Assembly (NCBI GenBank): GCA_041398245.1
Contig: JAWKVC010000013.1
Location: 58,881-122,880, forward strand
Length of the DNA: 64,000 nt
Source: UBA7672 sp041398245
Lineage (GTDB): Bacteria > Pseudomonadota > Alphaproteobacteria > Caulobacterales > Hyphomonadaceae
Direction of reading: 5' to 3'
Shown here: positions 25,955 through 34,721 of the stretch, piece after piece
How the letters are laid out: every line of letters begins with the position of its first letter
How positions within the stretch are numbered: the first letter of the stretch is position 1
Notes under the pieces: model-generated
Told to the model about the DNA's origin: nothing
What the model saw: only the letters and a program-made list of their open reading frames with translations
Database searches by the model: none
Made by a program: the position numbers and the translations under genes

Positions 25955-26350
25955 GTGTTTCTGAGGTTCGTGCAGCAGAGGACAAACGAGGACAGCGGCG
26001 TCCGGGAGGGCCTGTTCCGGGCCGCCTACGCCCTGAGCCGTGACTCGAGCTTGCCCTTCGGTGATCGGGTCGAGCTGACGGGATTGCTTGAGTGGTTCGA
26101 GCGAAACCTCACAACACCGGATCGGTTCAACAGAACCACATCGAAGGGATATTATCGGCGGGCCACGCGTGGCATTGCGTGGTTGAAGCCTTCCGCGAGC
26201 GAGCACATTGCCCAGATGCATGTCCTGGCCGCCCTGCTCGACAGAAACGGATACGCGACGGAGATGATCAAGTCCGAGCGGCCCGGGTATGTCGTCTATG
26301 AAGACGACGCCCAGATCATCGCCGAACCATTTCGCGATACGCCCACCTAG
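25955..26350 (+). CDS. Conserved hypothetical protein
   Basis: 131 residues from a GTG start. The sequence V-F-L-R-F-V-Q-Q-R-T-N-E-D-S-G-V-R-E-G-L-F and the ending G-Y-V-V-Y-E-D-D-A-Q-I-I-A-E-P-F resemble a family of small soluble proteins I recall from several proteobacteria, none characterised. Trp and His are present in A-W-L-K-P-S-A-S-E-H-I-A-Q-M-H. It follows plsC by 17 bp but has its own weak start signals. Function unknown. Confidence 0.7.
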   Translation: MFLRFVQQRTNEDSGVREGLFRAAYALSRDSSLPFGDRVELTGLLEWFERNLTTPDRFNRTTSKGYYRRATRGIAWLKPSASEHIAQMHVLAALLDRNGYATEMIKSERPGYVVYEDDAQIIAEPFRDTPT

Positions 26351-26366
26351 TACTGTGCTCTGAACC

Positions 26367-27296
26367 CTAACTCTTCGGCTTGTCGCGTCCGAAGTTGGCG
26401 ATGGCCGTGTCCTGCCCCGCGTCGATGATCTCGCGGCGGATGCGACGCGATTCCGTGAAGGTGTCGAACAGCTTCTGGCTATCGGCGTTGCGGATCGCCT
26501 TGCGCAAGGCCGTCAGATCCTCCTCGAACCGGCCGAGCACTTCGAGCACGGCTTCCTTGTTGTTGAGGAAGACGTCGCGCCACATGGTCGGGTCGGACGC
26601 CGCGATGCGGGTGAAGTCGCGGAAACCGGCGGCGGAGAACTTCACCACCTCGCCCTCGGTCACAGCCTCCATGTCGTAGGCGGTTGCGACCATGTTGTAG
26701 GCGATGAGGTGCGGGATGTGGCTGGTGACCGCGAGCACGAGATCGTGCCGCTGCGGGTCCATGCGCTCGACCTTCGAGCCAAGCGCCGTCCAGAACGCGG
26801 CGAGCCTGTCGGCTGCCGCAAGATCAGCCTCCGACGCATCGGGCGCCGGCGTGAGGATGCACCAGCGGCCTTCGAACAGGCTGGGGAAGCCCGCATCCGG
26901 CCCGGACTTTTCGGTCCCTGCGATCGGGTGGCCCGGGATGATGTGGATGTCGCTGCGGCCAAGCGATTGCCAGTCGCGGGCGATATTGCCTTTCACCGAC
27001 CCCACATCGGTGAGGATCGCGCCGGGTTTCATTGCCGCGATGCTGGCCCGGGCCGTAGCGCCCATCGCGCCAACAGGCACGCAGTGGAACACCGCATCGG
27101 CATTGCGCACCGCATCCGCGATGCTGGCGGCCGGCTTGCCGAAACCGATTTCGCCTGCGCGCTTCAGCGCTTCCGCATCGCCGTCGAACAGGACGACCTC
27201 GCCGGCCGCGCCCTTCTCCAGCGCGGCGCGCGCGATGGAGCCGCCGATCAGTCCGACGCCGATGATGGCGATCTGTTTGAAGATAGAGGTGCTCAT
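26367..27296 (-). CDS. tyrC: Prephenate/arogenate dehydrogenase
   Basis: 309 residues from ATG 27296. The NAD-binding loop is I-A-I-I-G-V-G-L-I-G-G-S, and the active-site region has G-H-P-I-A-G-T-E-K-S-G-P and T-S-H-I-P-H-L-I-A-Y. This is the cyclohexadienyl dehydrogenase of tyrosine synthesis. It is last in chorismate mutase-hisC-lipoprotein-tyrC, and its start overlaps the lipoprotein stop by 4 bp. Confidence 0.94.
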   Translation of the reverse strand: MSTSIFKQIAIIGVGLIGGSIARAALEKGAAGEVVLFDGDAEALKRAGEIGFGKPAASIADAVRNADAVFHCVPVGAMGATARASIAAMKPGAILTDVGSVKGNIARDWQSLGRSDIHIIPGHPIAGTEKSGPDAGFPSLFEGRWCILTPAPDASEADLAAADRLAAFWTALGSKVERMDPQRHDLVLAVTSHIPHLIAYNMVATAYDMEAVTEGEVVKFSAAGFRDFTRIAASDPTMWRDVFLNNKEAVLEVLGRFEEDLTALRKAIRNADSQKLFDTFTESRRIRREIIDAGQDTAIANFGRDKPKS

Positions 27297-27754
27297 TTCA
27301 CATTTGCGCCTGCACTGCGGATCACTGATCGGGCGCTTGCCATATCGACCACCAGGGCAGACTGGTTCGCGCATTTCTGAAGGTCGACCGTGTCCCGCGA
27401 GTAGAAATCAGCGACGAAAGCGCCGCGGAGTGTAACGGTCCGCTTGTGTAGGACATATTGGTTTTCGACCAGCGCGTCAGCACCGGGGCCAGCCAGCGTG
27501 AGGCAATCATCCCGATACGCGGCGAAGTCGACATCACCGCCACTAAACTCTTTGACCCATTGGTCGAAGCGTTCTGTGGACTGGTAGATCGAGCGTCCGT
27601 TCGTACCCAGAACCAGCATTCCCCGCACGCTGACGTCATCGCCATCGTACGTCGCAGGGTTCTCGTTCAACTGGCGCGAGGTCACAGTCACAGCAGGTGC
27701 GATCGTCGTGCACGCAGCAAGAAAGCCCGCGAGGACGACGATCGCGAGTTTCAT
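27293..27754 (-). CDS. Putative lipoprotein between hisC and tyrC
   Basis: 153 residues. The signal M-K-L-A-I-V-V-L-A-G-F-L-A-A-C has a lipobox with Cys at residue 15. The mature part has an OB-fold-like look (D-D-V-S-V-R-G-M-L-V-L-G), with two more Cys (D-D-C-L-T and Q-K-C-A-N). Both ends overlap neighbours by 4 bp, so it is translated with hisC and tyrC although no biosynthetic role is evident. Possibly an unrelated gene caught in the operon. Confidence 0.75.
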   Translation of the reverse strand: MKLAIVVLAGFLAACTTIAPAVTVTSRQLNENPATYDGDDVSVRGMLVLGTNGRSIYQSTERFDQWVKEFSGGDVDFAAYRDDCLTLAGPGADALVENQYVLHKRTVTLRGAFVADFYSRDTVDLQKCANQSALVVDMASARSVIRSAGANVK

Positions 27755-28845
27755 TTGCCCAGGAATTCTTTCAGCAGTTTCAGCGCGGCGTTGTTGCCTT
27801 CGACCGTGCCCACCGAAATGCGCAGGTGGTTGGGCATGCGATAACCGCCAAGACCGCGCACCGTGACGCCGCGTTCCTTCAGGAACGCCAGCGCTTCGTT
27901 CGCAGTCTTGCCCTTCGTCTCCGGAAACTCGGCGACAACGAAATTGCCGACGCCGTCGATCAGCTTGAGGCCCAGCGTCTTCAGACCTTCCGCCAACCGC
28001 ACCAGCTCGCGATCGTTGTGCGCCAGCGACTCCTCGTTGAAGGCGTCGTCTTCGAGCGCCGCAATCGCCGCGGCCTGCGCCGGCAGGCTGACGTTGAACG
28101 GCATGCGCACGCGTTCGATCGCATCAACGACATGCGCTGGCGCATAGCCCCAGCCAACGCGCAGGCCGGCCAGGCCATAGAGCTTGGAGAAGGTGCGCGT
28201 GATGATGACATTGCCGTGCTGCGAGGCCAGTTCGATGCCCGAGGCGTAGTCGTTCTTCTTGACGAACTCGGCGTAGGCGCCGTCGAGCACCAGCAGGACG
28301 TGCGGCGGCAGGCCGGCGTGCAGGCGTTTCACCTCGTCATAGGGCAGATAGGTGCCGGTCGGGTTATTGGGGTTGGCCAGCCACACGATCTTGGTGCGCG
28401 GGGTCACCGCCGCGAGAATGGCGTCGACGTCAGCGGTGAAATCCTTCTCGGCGATCTCCACCAACTTCGCGCCCTGTTGCTGCGCGATGATGGCGTAGAT
28501 GGCGAAGGCGTGCCGCGTGTTGATGCTTTCGTCGCCCGGCCCGAGATAGGCGCGGCCAAGCATCAGGAAGATGTCGTCCGACCCTGCCCCCAGCACCAGC
28601 CGCGACGGATCAAGTCCGTGCTTTTTGGCCAGCGCCGCCTTCAGTTCGCGCGCGCCGCCGTCGGGATAGAGCTCCAGCTTGGCGGCAAGGTCGGCATAGA
28701 CCTTCCGCGCGCGTGGGGATGCGCCCAGCGGATTCTCGTTGGAGGCCAGCTTGTAGGTCTTGCCGCCGGTGTCCTTCGGGGCTTCGCCCGGCACATAGGG
28801 ATGAACGCCGGCTAGCTGCGGCAAGGGCTTGGGAGTGTCAGTCAT
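27751..28845 (-). CDS. hisC: Histidinol-phosphate aminotransferase
   Basis: 364 residues. The PLP lysine is in R-T-F-S-K-L-Y-G-L-A-G-L-R-V-G-W, and the substrate/PLP loop is W-L-A-N-P-N-N-P-T-G-T-Y. The substrate side includes L-A-S-N-E-N-P-L-G. Beside prephenate dehydrogenase and chorismate mutase, this enzyme may also serve aromatic amino acids (tyrosine or phenylalanine transamination), as is common for HisC-type enzymes. Confidence 0.95.
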   Translation of the reverse strand: MTDTPKPLPQLAGVHPYVPGEAPKDTGGKTYKLASNENPLGASPRARKVYADLAAKLELYPDGGARELKAALAKKHGLDPSRLVLGAGSDDIFLMLGRAYLGPGDESINTRHAFAIYAIIAQQQGAKLVEIAEKDFTADVDAILAAVTPRTKIVWLANPNNPTGTYLPYDEVKRLHAGLPPHVLLVLDGAYAEFVKKNDYASGIELASQHGNVIITRTFSKLYGLAGLRVGWGYAPAHVVDAIERVRMPFNVSLPAQAAAIAALEDDAFNEESLAHNDRELVRLAEGLKTLGLKLIDGVGNFVVAEFPETKGKTANEALAFLKERGVTVRGLGGYRMPNHLRISVGTVEGNNAALKLLKEFLGK

Positions 28846-28859
28846 GGCGCGGCCCCTTT

Positions 28860-29639
28860 TCAGGGCCGAGGCCGTACCCCGACAATGCGCAGGCCGTCCA
28901 GCCCCGCCTTGCGGGCGAGGTCGATCCTGCGGTCGTCCACCGCCACGAATTCCGGGATACGGATCAGCGCCAGCGACCGGGCCCGCGCGACGACCTCGGC
29001 CTTGAGACCAAGCTCCTGCAGGCGCTTGTCGGCGGTCCAGTGGTCGTCATGCGCCATCGCCAGCGTGTCGTCCTCGCCGGACGCTTCGACGCTGAGGCGG
29101 CCGACAATGGCGATCTTCGGCGTCTCGTCCGGCGATCCCGGCAGGCTGGGCCAGCCTCCCACGATCACCAGCGGGTGGAATTTGTTCTCGTTGAGAATGG
29201 GCCACCACTGGCCCGCCCCGGCATGCTCCGGCCAGGGCACGCAAGCCAGCGCGCCCTGCTGGGCGACCGTGCGCTCCAGCGCATCGCGGATGCCGACCAG
29301 CGGCACGACATTCGGCGCGAAGCCAAAATAACCCCGGGCCGCCTCGACCGAGAGGGTTACATCCCCGCCGGCCACGTAGACGGATTTGAGCCCCCGGGCG
29401 ACGGCCATGTCTCCGCAGAGCGAGCGCCAGATGCGGGCGACGGCGTCCGCCGGCATGCCCGCCGCCGCGCCATCGCGCGCCAGCCGGCGCAGCTCCGCCG
29501 CCTCGCGCGACGGGCGGAAGCCGATGCCTGCGGGCGATATCGCCGGGGCCTCGCGCAACTCCTGCCATTTAGCGGAGAGGGCCTCCAGGAACGCATCGCT
29601 CCTGGCCTCGGTAGGTTCATGGAAGCTGTCGGCGGCCAT
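28860..29639 (-). CDS. Chorismate mutase (AroQ type) with prephenate dehydratase-like C-terminus
   Basis: 259 residues. Residues 10-95 are helical with F-R-P-S-R-E-A-A-E-L-R-R-L and A-R-I-W-R-S-L-C-G-D-M, matching the AroQ substrate-binding helix (R-P-x-R-E). The remainder (V-E-A-A-R-G-Y-F-G-F-A-P, then D-A-L-E-R-T-V-A-Q-Q-G-A-L-A-C-V-P-W-P-E) resembles a reduced prephenate dehydratase domain, though the usual catalytic T-R-F is not visible. Neighbours hisC and tyrC support a role in phenylalanine/tyrosine synthesis. Divergent from metX. Confidence 0.75.
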   Translation of the reverse strand: MAADSFHEPTEARSDAFLEALSAKWQELREAPAISPAGIGFRPSREAAELRRLARDGAAAGMPADAVARIWRSLCGDMAVARGLKSVYVAGGDVTLSVEAARGYFGFAPNVVPLVGIRDALERTVAQQGALACVPWPEHAGAGQWWPILNENKFHPLVIVGGWPSLPGSPDETPKIAIVGRLSVEASGEDDTLAMAHDDHWTADKRLQELGLKAEVVARARSLALIRIPEFVAVDDRRIDLARKAGLDGLRIVGVRPRP

Positions 29640-29694
29640 TGAACTCGACTAACTATGAGCGCTCCCCAGCGTTCCCGATGCATACGACAGATTT

Positions 29695-29751
29695 GCGGGG
29701 ACCAGAACCCCGCCCGGCCAGCCTTTGCCGTGGGCCTTGTTTTGGTCCCGC
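29695..29751 (+). promoter_or_regulatory. Structured leader of metX with mutually exclusive stems
   Basis: GCGGGG (29695-29700) can pair with CCCCGC (29708-29713) around the loop ACCAGAA. The same left arm plus ACCA can also pair with TGGTCCCGC (29743-29751). The two structures cannot coexist, as in an attenuator or riboswitch. A further stem GGCC-CCTTTTGA-GGCC lies closer to the start. I could not match it to the SAM-II consensus. Confidence 0.35.
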
Positions 29752-29801
29752 ATTGATGCCTATTCCAGTGGGCCCCTTTTGAGGCCGATCCGGGATCGAC
29801 C

Positions 29802-30968
29802 ATGCTTGCGCCTGCGCGCCCCTTGAGCGGAGCGGACGGCCTGAAACGGCTGACCGTCGCCACACCTGACCGGCCCCTGCGGCTGGATAGCGGCCGCACG
29901 CTCGACCATGTCGAGATCGCTTACGAAACCTGGGGCGAGCTCAACGCCGAGAAGAGCAATGTGGTGTTCGTCTGCCATGCGCTGACGGGCGACCAGTTCG
30001 CCGGCAGCGAGAACCCGGTGACGGGCCGTCCAGCCTGGTGGGACGAAGTGGTCGGCCCCGGCCTGCCGGTCGACACCAACCGCTTCTTCGTCATCTGCTC
30101 CAACGTGCTTGGCGGCTGCATGGGCTCGACCGGCCCGGCCAGCCGCAAGGCGGACGGAAGCTATTGGGGAACGGATTTCCCGATCATCACCATCGCCGAC
30201 ATGGTGCGCGCGCAGATCGGCCTGCTCGACCAGCTCGGCATCCAGGATCTCTTCCTCGCCATCGGCGGATCGATCGGCGGCATGCAGGTGCTGGAATGGA
30301 CGATCCAGGCGCAGAACCGCGTATTCGCCGCCGTGCCGATCGCGACGTCCGCGCGGCAGTCGGCGCAGAATATCGGCTTCTACGAGGTCGGCCGTCAGGC
30401 CATCATGGCCGATCCCAACTGGCGGCACGGCGCTTACCTCGCCGAGAACACCCGGCCCGAGAAGGGCCTCGCCGTTGCACGCATGGCGGCGCACATCACC
30501 TACGTGTCCGAAACGGCGCTGAAGCGGAAGTTCGACCGGCGCCTGCAGGACCGCGCCTCGAAGACATTCGGCTTCGATGCGGACTTCCAGATCGAGAGCT
30601 ATCTGCGTCATCAGGGCCAGACATTCGTCGATCGCTTCGACGCCAACTCCTATCTCTACATCACGCGGGCGATGGATTATTTCGATCTGGCCGCCGAGCA
30701 CGAGGGCGTGCTCGCCAACGCCTTCCGCGGACTGAACACCAGATTCTGTGTCTTCTCCTTCTCGTCCGACTGGCACTACACGCCGGAGGAATCCCGCAAC
30801 CTTGTGCGCGCTCTCAACGCGGCCGGATGCGAGACGAGCTATGTCTCGATCGAAACCGACAAGGGACATGACGCCTTCCTGCTCGACGAGCCGGAATACC
30901 AGGCGGCCCTGCGCGGCTTCATCGATGCGGCGGCCGCCGCGCGTGGTCTGCCCGGGGTCGCGCAATGA
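29802..30968 (+). CDS. metX: Homoserine O-acetyltransferase
   Basis: 388 residues, alpha/beta-hydrolase fold. The nucleophile elbow is A-I-G-G-S-I-G-G-M-Q, early motifs are V-C-H-A-L-T-G-D-Q and N-V-L-G-G-C-M-G-S-T-G-P, and the other triad residues appear in F-S-S-D-W-H-Y-T-P and D-K-G-H-D-A-F-L. It activates homoserine for methionine synthesis. metW starts within its last codons (4-bp overlap), the classic metXW pair. Confidence 0.96.
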   Translation: MLAPARPLSGADGLKRLTVATPDRPLRLDSGRTLDHVEIAYETWGELNAEKSNVVFVCHALTGDQFAGSENPVTGRPAWWDEVVGPGLPVDTNRFFVICSNVLGGCMGSTGPASRKADGSYWGTDFPIITIADMVRAQIGLLDQLGIQDLFLAIGGSIGGMQVLEWTIQAQNRVFAAVPIATSARQSAQNIGFYEVGRQAIMADPNWRHGAYLAENTRPEKGLAVARMAAHITYVSETALKRKFDRRLQDRASKTFGFDADFQIESYLRHQGQTFVDRFDANSYLYITRAMDYFDLAAEHEGVLANAFRGLNTRFCVFSFSSDWHYTPEESRNLVRALNAAGCETSYVSIETDKGHDAFLLDEPEYQAALRGFIDAAAAARGLPGVAQ

Positions 30969-31588
30969 AATCCGGTCCCGGCTCCCACGGCATTCGCCGC
31001 GCAGACCACGTCGCCATCGCCCAGTTCATCACCAAGGGCGACCTCGTGCTCGATGTCGGCTGCGGCGACGGCCAGCTGATGGAGTTGCTGCAACAGGAAC
31101 GCGGCGCGCGCACCCGCGGGCTGGAGGTTGAGCAGGCGGGCGTGAACCGCTGTGTCGCCAAGGGCCTCGCCGTGGTGCAGGGCAACGCCGACGCCGACCT
31201 GCCCGTCTATCCTGACGACGCTTTCGACGTGGCGATCCTGTCGAAGACAATCCAGGAACTGGCGCGGCCGAAATTCGTGCTCGACGAACTCTCGCGCATC
31301 GCCCGCAAGGTGATCGTCTCGTTCCGCAACTATGGCCACTGGAAGGTGCGCACGGCGCTGCTCACCTCGGGCCGCATCCCCAATCTTGGCCATGGCGCCG
31401 GATGGTGGTCGGACGGCGCGCGCCGCCCGTGCACCGCGCGCGACATGGCCGAACTCGCCGAAGAGGCCGGGCTTTCCATCGCCGCCGCCACATCGGTTGG
31501 CGGCAAGCCGGCGACCGGCAAATCGCTCGGCCGCCTCAACTGGACCGCCGAGGAACTGGTCTTCGTGCTGGAGCGTAAGTCCCGCTGA
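30965..31588 (+). CDS. metW: Methionine biosynthesis protein MetW
   Basis: 207 residues, methyltransferase-like fold with V-L-D-V-G-C-G-D-G-Q-L-M and the MetW segment Y-P-D-D-A-F-D-V-A-I-L-S-K-T-I-Q-E. It partners MetX in full homoserine acetylation. Overlap with metX implies coupled translation. Confidence 0.95.
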   Translation: MKSGPGSHGIRRADHVAIAQFITKGDLVLDVGCGDGQLMELLQQERGARTRGLEVEQAGVNRCVAKGLAVVQGNADADLPVYPDDAFDVAILSKTIQELARPKFVLDELSRIARKVIVSFRNYGHWKVRTALLTSGRIPNLGHGAGWWSDGARRPCTARDMAELAEEAGLSIAAATSVGGKPATGKSLGRLNWTAEELVFVLERKSR

Positions 31589-31697
31589 CCACGATCGGCC
31601 TAATTTCACCGATCCGTCCAAGCCGCCGCTAACCCTCTGCGCCTATCCTGTAGACGGACCGGACTCCCAAAAAGTCCGGCCAGACAGGAAACGCCCC

Positions 31698-32084
31698 ATG
31701 CCGTTCACGATGACATCGACGGTCCGCAAGGTTCGGGAACACTTCGAGCCGGAAATAGAACTCGATCCGCAGGAGCAACGCGCCCTGCGCGGCCATCTCG
31801 AGCAGATCGACTACGCCGCCTTTGCAGCCAACCGGGAAGTGCTGGCGAAAACGATTGGTTATGCCGATCAGTCCCGCTTCCAGCGGCTTGCCGTCGCCGG
31901 CGCCAATGCCCGCGCGCGCTGGGTCGTTGCTGCGATCGCCCTGTCGCAGAAGCCGGAAGCAAGCCCGCAGGACGTGGCGCAGCTGGCGACACTGCGCGCG
32001 GCCTATGAGGAACTCACCGAGGCCTATGATGCGCTGCGCCGCATGGTTGAGCGCGGCTATCTGGCGGTGAAGCCAAAGGCCTGA
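31698..32084 (+). CDS. Conserved helical protein of unknown function
   Basis: 128 residues from ATG 31698, with AGGAA upstream. No cysteine and largely helical (for example R-A-L-R-G-H-L-E-Q-I and L-R-A-A-Y-E-E-L-T-E-A-Y-D-A-L-R-R-M-V). No signal peptide. I do not recognise the family. A 7-bp stem (CCGGACT/AGTCCGG, 31659-31679) sits just before its ribosome site and could affect translation. Confidence 0.7.
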   Translation: MPFTMTSTVRKVREHFEPEIELDPQEQRALRGHLEQIDYAAFAANREVLAKTIGYADQSRFQRLAVAGANARARWVVAAIALSQKPEASPQDVAQLATLRAAYEELTEAYDALRRMVERGYLAVKPKA

Positions 32085-32107
32085 ACCGCAAGGCCCAGAA
32101 ATGCGCG

Positions 32108-32140
32108 GAGCCGCCGGAGGCGGGCGGCCTCTGGCGGCTC
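32108..32140. terminator. Candidate bidirectional terminator hairpin
   Basis: A 14-bp stem with one mismatch (GAGCCGCCGGAGGC with GCCTCTGGCGGCTC) closes a 5-nt loop between two convergent genes. No T tract follows, so it may work weakly or with Rho. The 187-bp gap otherwise shows nothing notable. Confidence 0.5.
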
Positions 32141-32271
32141 AAAGCTCTGGCGGCTGGATCAGGGGGTGTGGTCGCCAGCGCTCCCGGCCATTTTTTCAGG
32201 CATTATGCCGGAGACGCGCCAGCCGCGCCGCTTCTGGGGGTCAGGCGGCGTCGGCTGGAAGTCGTCAGCGC

Positions 32272-32616
32272 TTACGAGCTGAGGGCCGATTCGTTCTTCT
32301 CGCCGGTCCGGATGCGGAGCACCTGCTCCAGATCCATCACGAAGATCTTGCCGTCGCCGATCTTGTTGGTGTTGGCGGCCTGCGTGACGGCGTCGACAAC
32401 CTTCTCGACGATGGCGTCAGACACCGCGACTTCGATGCGGACCTTCGGCAGCAGGCGCACTTCGTACTCGGCGCCACGATAGACTTCGGTCTTGCCTTGC
32501 TGACGGCCATAGCCACGCACTTCAGTGACGGTCACGCCCGACGCGCCGGCGGCGGTCACGGCATCAAGGACAGCGTCCAGACGGCTCGGTTTGAAAACGG
32601 CGGTGATGTATTTCAT
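32272..32616 (-). CDS. glnK: Nitrogen regulatory protein P-II
   Basis: 114 residues. The T-loop has Y51 in T-E-V-Y-R-G-A-E-Y, the site of uridylylation, and the B/C-loop motifs K-I-G-D-G-K-I-F-V are present. It signals nitrogen and 2-oxoglutarate status to GlnE, NtrB or AmtB. No amtB or glnA lies next to it, so glnB is also possible. The choice of symbol is uncertain; the family is not. Confidence 0.9.
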   Translation of the reverse strand: MKYITAVFKPSRLDAVLDAVTAAGASGVTVTEVRGYGRQQGKTEVYRGAEYEVRLLPKVRIEVAVSDAIVEKVVDAVTQAANTNKIGDGKIFVMDLEQVLRIRTGEKNESALSS

Positions 32617-32699
32617 TGGGCTTCCCTTTCCTTTTTGAGGCTAGCGGGGCTTCCCGCTTCGTGGATGTATATATTGCATCACTTACACATCTTCAACAC

Positions 32700-33443
32700 C
32701 TAATTGCGTTTTCTGTCGTTTCTTGTTGTAGGCCTCTGTTTTTCTGGAACTTTTACAACGCGCCGGGCGCGCGCAGGCTTGCCCGGCTCGATGTAAAGGC
32801 GCTTCAGGGCCTCAACCATGAGCACACCACCGAACCCCGACCAGGCGAATCTGCCGATCTTTTCCCACGCATCGCCGGCGGAAGTGATGAGGCCCCAGCC
32901 GATCGGCGGCGCGTAGAGCGCGCGCGCAGAGGCTTGAGGGGCAAACATGGCGTCCTCGAGCAGGCGGTTGAGCTGTGTACGCGTATAGGGCCGCCCATGG
33001 CCCAGCGGAGTCGACTCCGCGCGCGCCCATAATCCGCGCCGGTGGGCGACAATGATCAGAATCCGGGCCTCCGGGGCCGCGACACGCCAGATCTCGCGCA
33101 GCAGGCGGTGCGGGCTCTCGGCCTCTTCCAGCGCATGGCGGACGATGATGCGGTCGAACAGGGCGTCAGGAAACGGGAGGCGCTCGTCCTCGACCAGCGT
33201 GGTCAGGCTCTTGCCGCCATCAGGCCAGCGCTCAGCGCCCTGCTCGGCCGGCGCTGCAGAGATCACGCGGCGGGCGGTGCTGCGATAAGGCTCCAGCAGG
33301 GCCTCGACATGCCCGATGCCAAGAACATCCTGCCCGGACGCCGACGGCCACAGCGCCGCGACACGCTTGCCCATCATGTCCTGCGCCATCCGGCCCATGG
33401 GCGAGCCGTAGAAGGTCTGGAGCCTGTCGATATCGAAGCGCAT
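32700..33443 (-). CDS. Class I SAM-dependent methyltransferase
   Basis: 247 residues. The fold is seen in Q-D-V-L-G-I-G-H-V-E-A-L-L-E (SAM loop, diverged from G-x-G-x-G) and L-P-F-P-D-A-L-F-D-R-I-I-V-R-H-A-L-E, as in a methyltransferase-11 domain. The basic C-terminal tail (R-R-V-V-K-V-P-E-K-Q-R) is proline-poor and may bind nucleic acid. Such a gene commonly lies divergent from gloB, as here. Substrate unknown. Confidence 0.82.
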   Translation of the reverse strand: MRFDIDRLQTFYGSPMGRMAQDMMGKRVAALWPSASGQDVLGIGHVEALLEPYRSTARRVISAAPAEQGAERWPDGGKSLTTLVEDERLPFPDALFDRIIVRHALEEAESPHRLLREIWRVAAPEARILIIVAHRRGLWARAESTPLGHGRPYTRTQLNRLLEDAMFAPQASARALYAPPIGWGLITSAGDAWEKIGRFAWSGFGGVLMVEALKRLYIEPGKPARARRVVKVPEKQRPTTRNDRKRN

Positions 33444-33507
33444 GCCCTAACCTTCGCGCCGAACCCAAGCCTATATAGGGTGATGAACAGCGGGAAAGGT
33501 AAACTGC

Positions 33508-34275
33508 ATGGCGGGCCCCATGGTTCATATGTTCCCGTGCCTCAAGGACAATTACGGCTTCCTGCTGCACGATCCTGACACCGGCGAGACGGCGACGATC
33601 GACACGCCGGACGCTTCAAAAATCCTCGCCGAGGCGGATCGGAAGGGCTGGCGCATCACCCAGATCTGGAACACCCACTGGCACCCTGACCATGCCGGCG
33701 GCAATGCCGAGATCGTCGCCGCGACGGGCGCAAAAGTCGTCGGGCCCAAGGAAGTGGAACGCGCCGCGCCCCTGCCCGACCGCGTGCTTGGCGACGGGGA
33801 TACGGTGTCGCTCGGCAAGCTGACCGCCCGGATCATCGCGACGCCGGGGCACACGCTCGGCCATATCGTCTACCACCTGCCTGACGATCACATCGCGTTC
33901 GTGGGCGACACGCTGTTCGCGCTTGGCTGCGGGCGGTTGTTCGAGGGAACGCCGACGCAGATGTGGGACAGCCTCAAGAAGCTGCGCGCCTTGCCGGACG
34001 ATACGGTCGTTTACTGCGCTCATGAGTACACCGCTTCGAACGCCGCCTTTGCGCTGAGCGTTGACGCGGCCAATGCCGATCTGACCGCCTATGCGGACGA
34101 GGTGAAGGCCAAGCGCGGCAGGAATGAGCCGACCGTGCCGACCACAATCGGCGCCGAGAAGCGGGCGAACCCTTTCCTGCGTGCGGACGATCCCACGCTG
34201 CAGGCCTTCGTCGGCCATACCGGAGACGCCATCGCCACCTTCGCGGACGTGCGCGAACGGAAGAACAATTTCTGA
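33508..34275 (+). CDS. gloB: Hydroxyacylglutathione hydrolase (glyoxalase II)
   Basis: 255 residues with the metallo-beta-lactamase motif N-T-H-W-H-P-D-H-A-G-G-N, then G-H-T-L-G-H-I and F-V-G-D-T-L-F, which supply the dinuclear metal ligands. The last 80 residues match the glutathione-binding domain. It hydrolyses S-lactoylglutathione to lactate. The start M-A-G-P-M-V-H-M has a good upstream AAAGG. Confidence 0.95.
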   Translation: MAGPMVHMFPCLKDNYGFLLHDPDTGETATIDTPDASKILAEADRKGWRITQIWNTHWHPDHAGGNAEIVAATGAKVVGPKEVERAAPLPDRVLGDGDTVSLGKLTARIIATPGHTLGHIVYHLPDDHIAFVGDTLFALGCGRLFEGTPTQMWDSLKKLRALPDDTVVYCAHEYTASNAAFALSVDAANADLTAYADEVKAKRGRNEPTVPTTIGAEKRANPFLRADDPTLQAFVGHTGDAIATFADVRERKNNF

Positions 34276-34282
34276 GCCGGCC

Positions 34283-34708
34283 ATGACGCTCGACGACATC
34301 ATCCGCACGCTTGACCTCAAGCCGCATCCGGAAGGCGGCTGGTATGCCGAGACGCACCGCATCCCGGCGGCGGAGGGTCAGCGCTCGGCGGGGACCGCGA
34401 TCTATTACGCGCTCGGCGCGGGCGAGCGATCGCACTGGCACCATGTCGACGCCACCGAGATCTGGCACTGGTATGCCGGCGATCCGCTGGAGCTGTCGCT
34501 GGCTGAGCCGGAGGCGAAACAGGCGACCGCGCACATCCTCGGACCCGACCTCAGCCGTGGCGAGCGCCCGCAGGTAGTTGTGCCGCCGCATCATTGGCAG
34601 GCCGCGCGCACGCTGGGCGCGTGGACGCTGGTGGGCTGCACGGTTTCGCCCGGCTTCGCGTTTTCAGGGTTTGTGATGGCCCCGCCCGGCTGGTCGCCCG
34701 GGACCTGA
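34283..34708 (+). CDS. Cupin, DUF985 family
   Basis: 141 residues. Motifs include H-P-E-G-G-W-Y-A-E-T-H-R, S-H-W-H-H-V-D-A-T-E-I-W-H-W-Y-A-G-D-P-L-E-L and W-T-L-V-G-C-T-V-S-P-G-F. These give the cupin barrel, with metal-ligand histidines. It follows gloB by 7 bp and is likely in its operon. DUF985 proteins are of unknown function. Confidence 0.9.
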   Translation: MTLDDIIRTLDLKPHPEGGWYAETHRIPAAEGQRSAGTAIYYALGAGERSHWHHVDATEIWHWYAGDPLELSLAEPEAKQATAHILGPDLSRGERPQVVVPPHHWQAARTLGAWTLVGCTVSPGFAFSGFVMAPPGWSPGT

Positions 34709-34721
34709 CATGAAGGCTGGA

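Noticed and set aside
29640..29801. SAM-II riboswitch before metX
   Set aside because: I could not find the SAM-II pseudoknot pattern by eye; only a generic two-way fold is supported.
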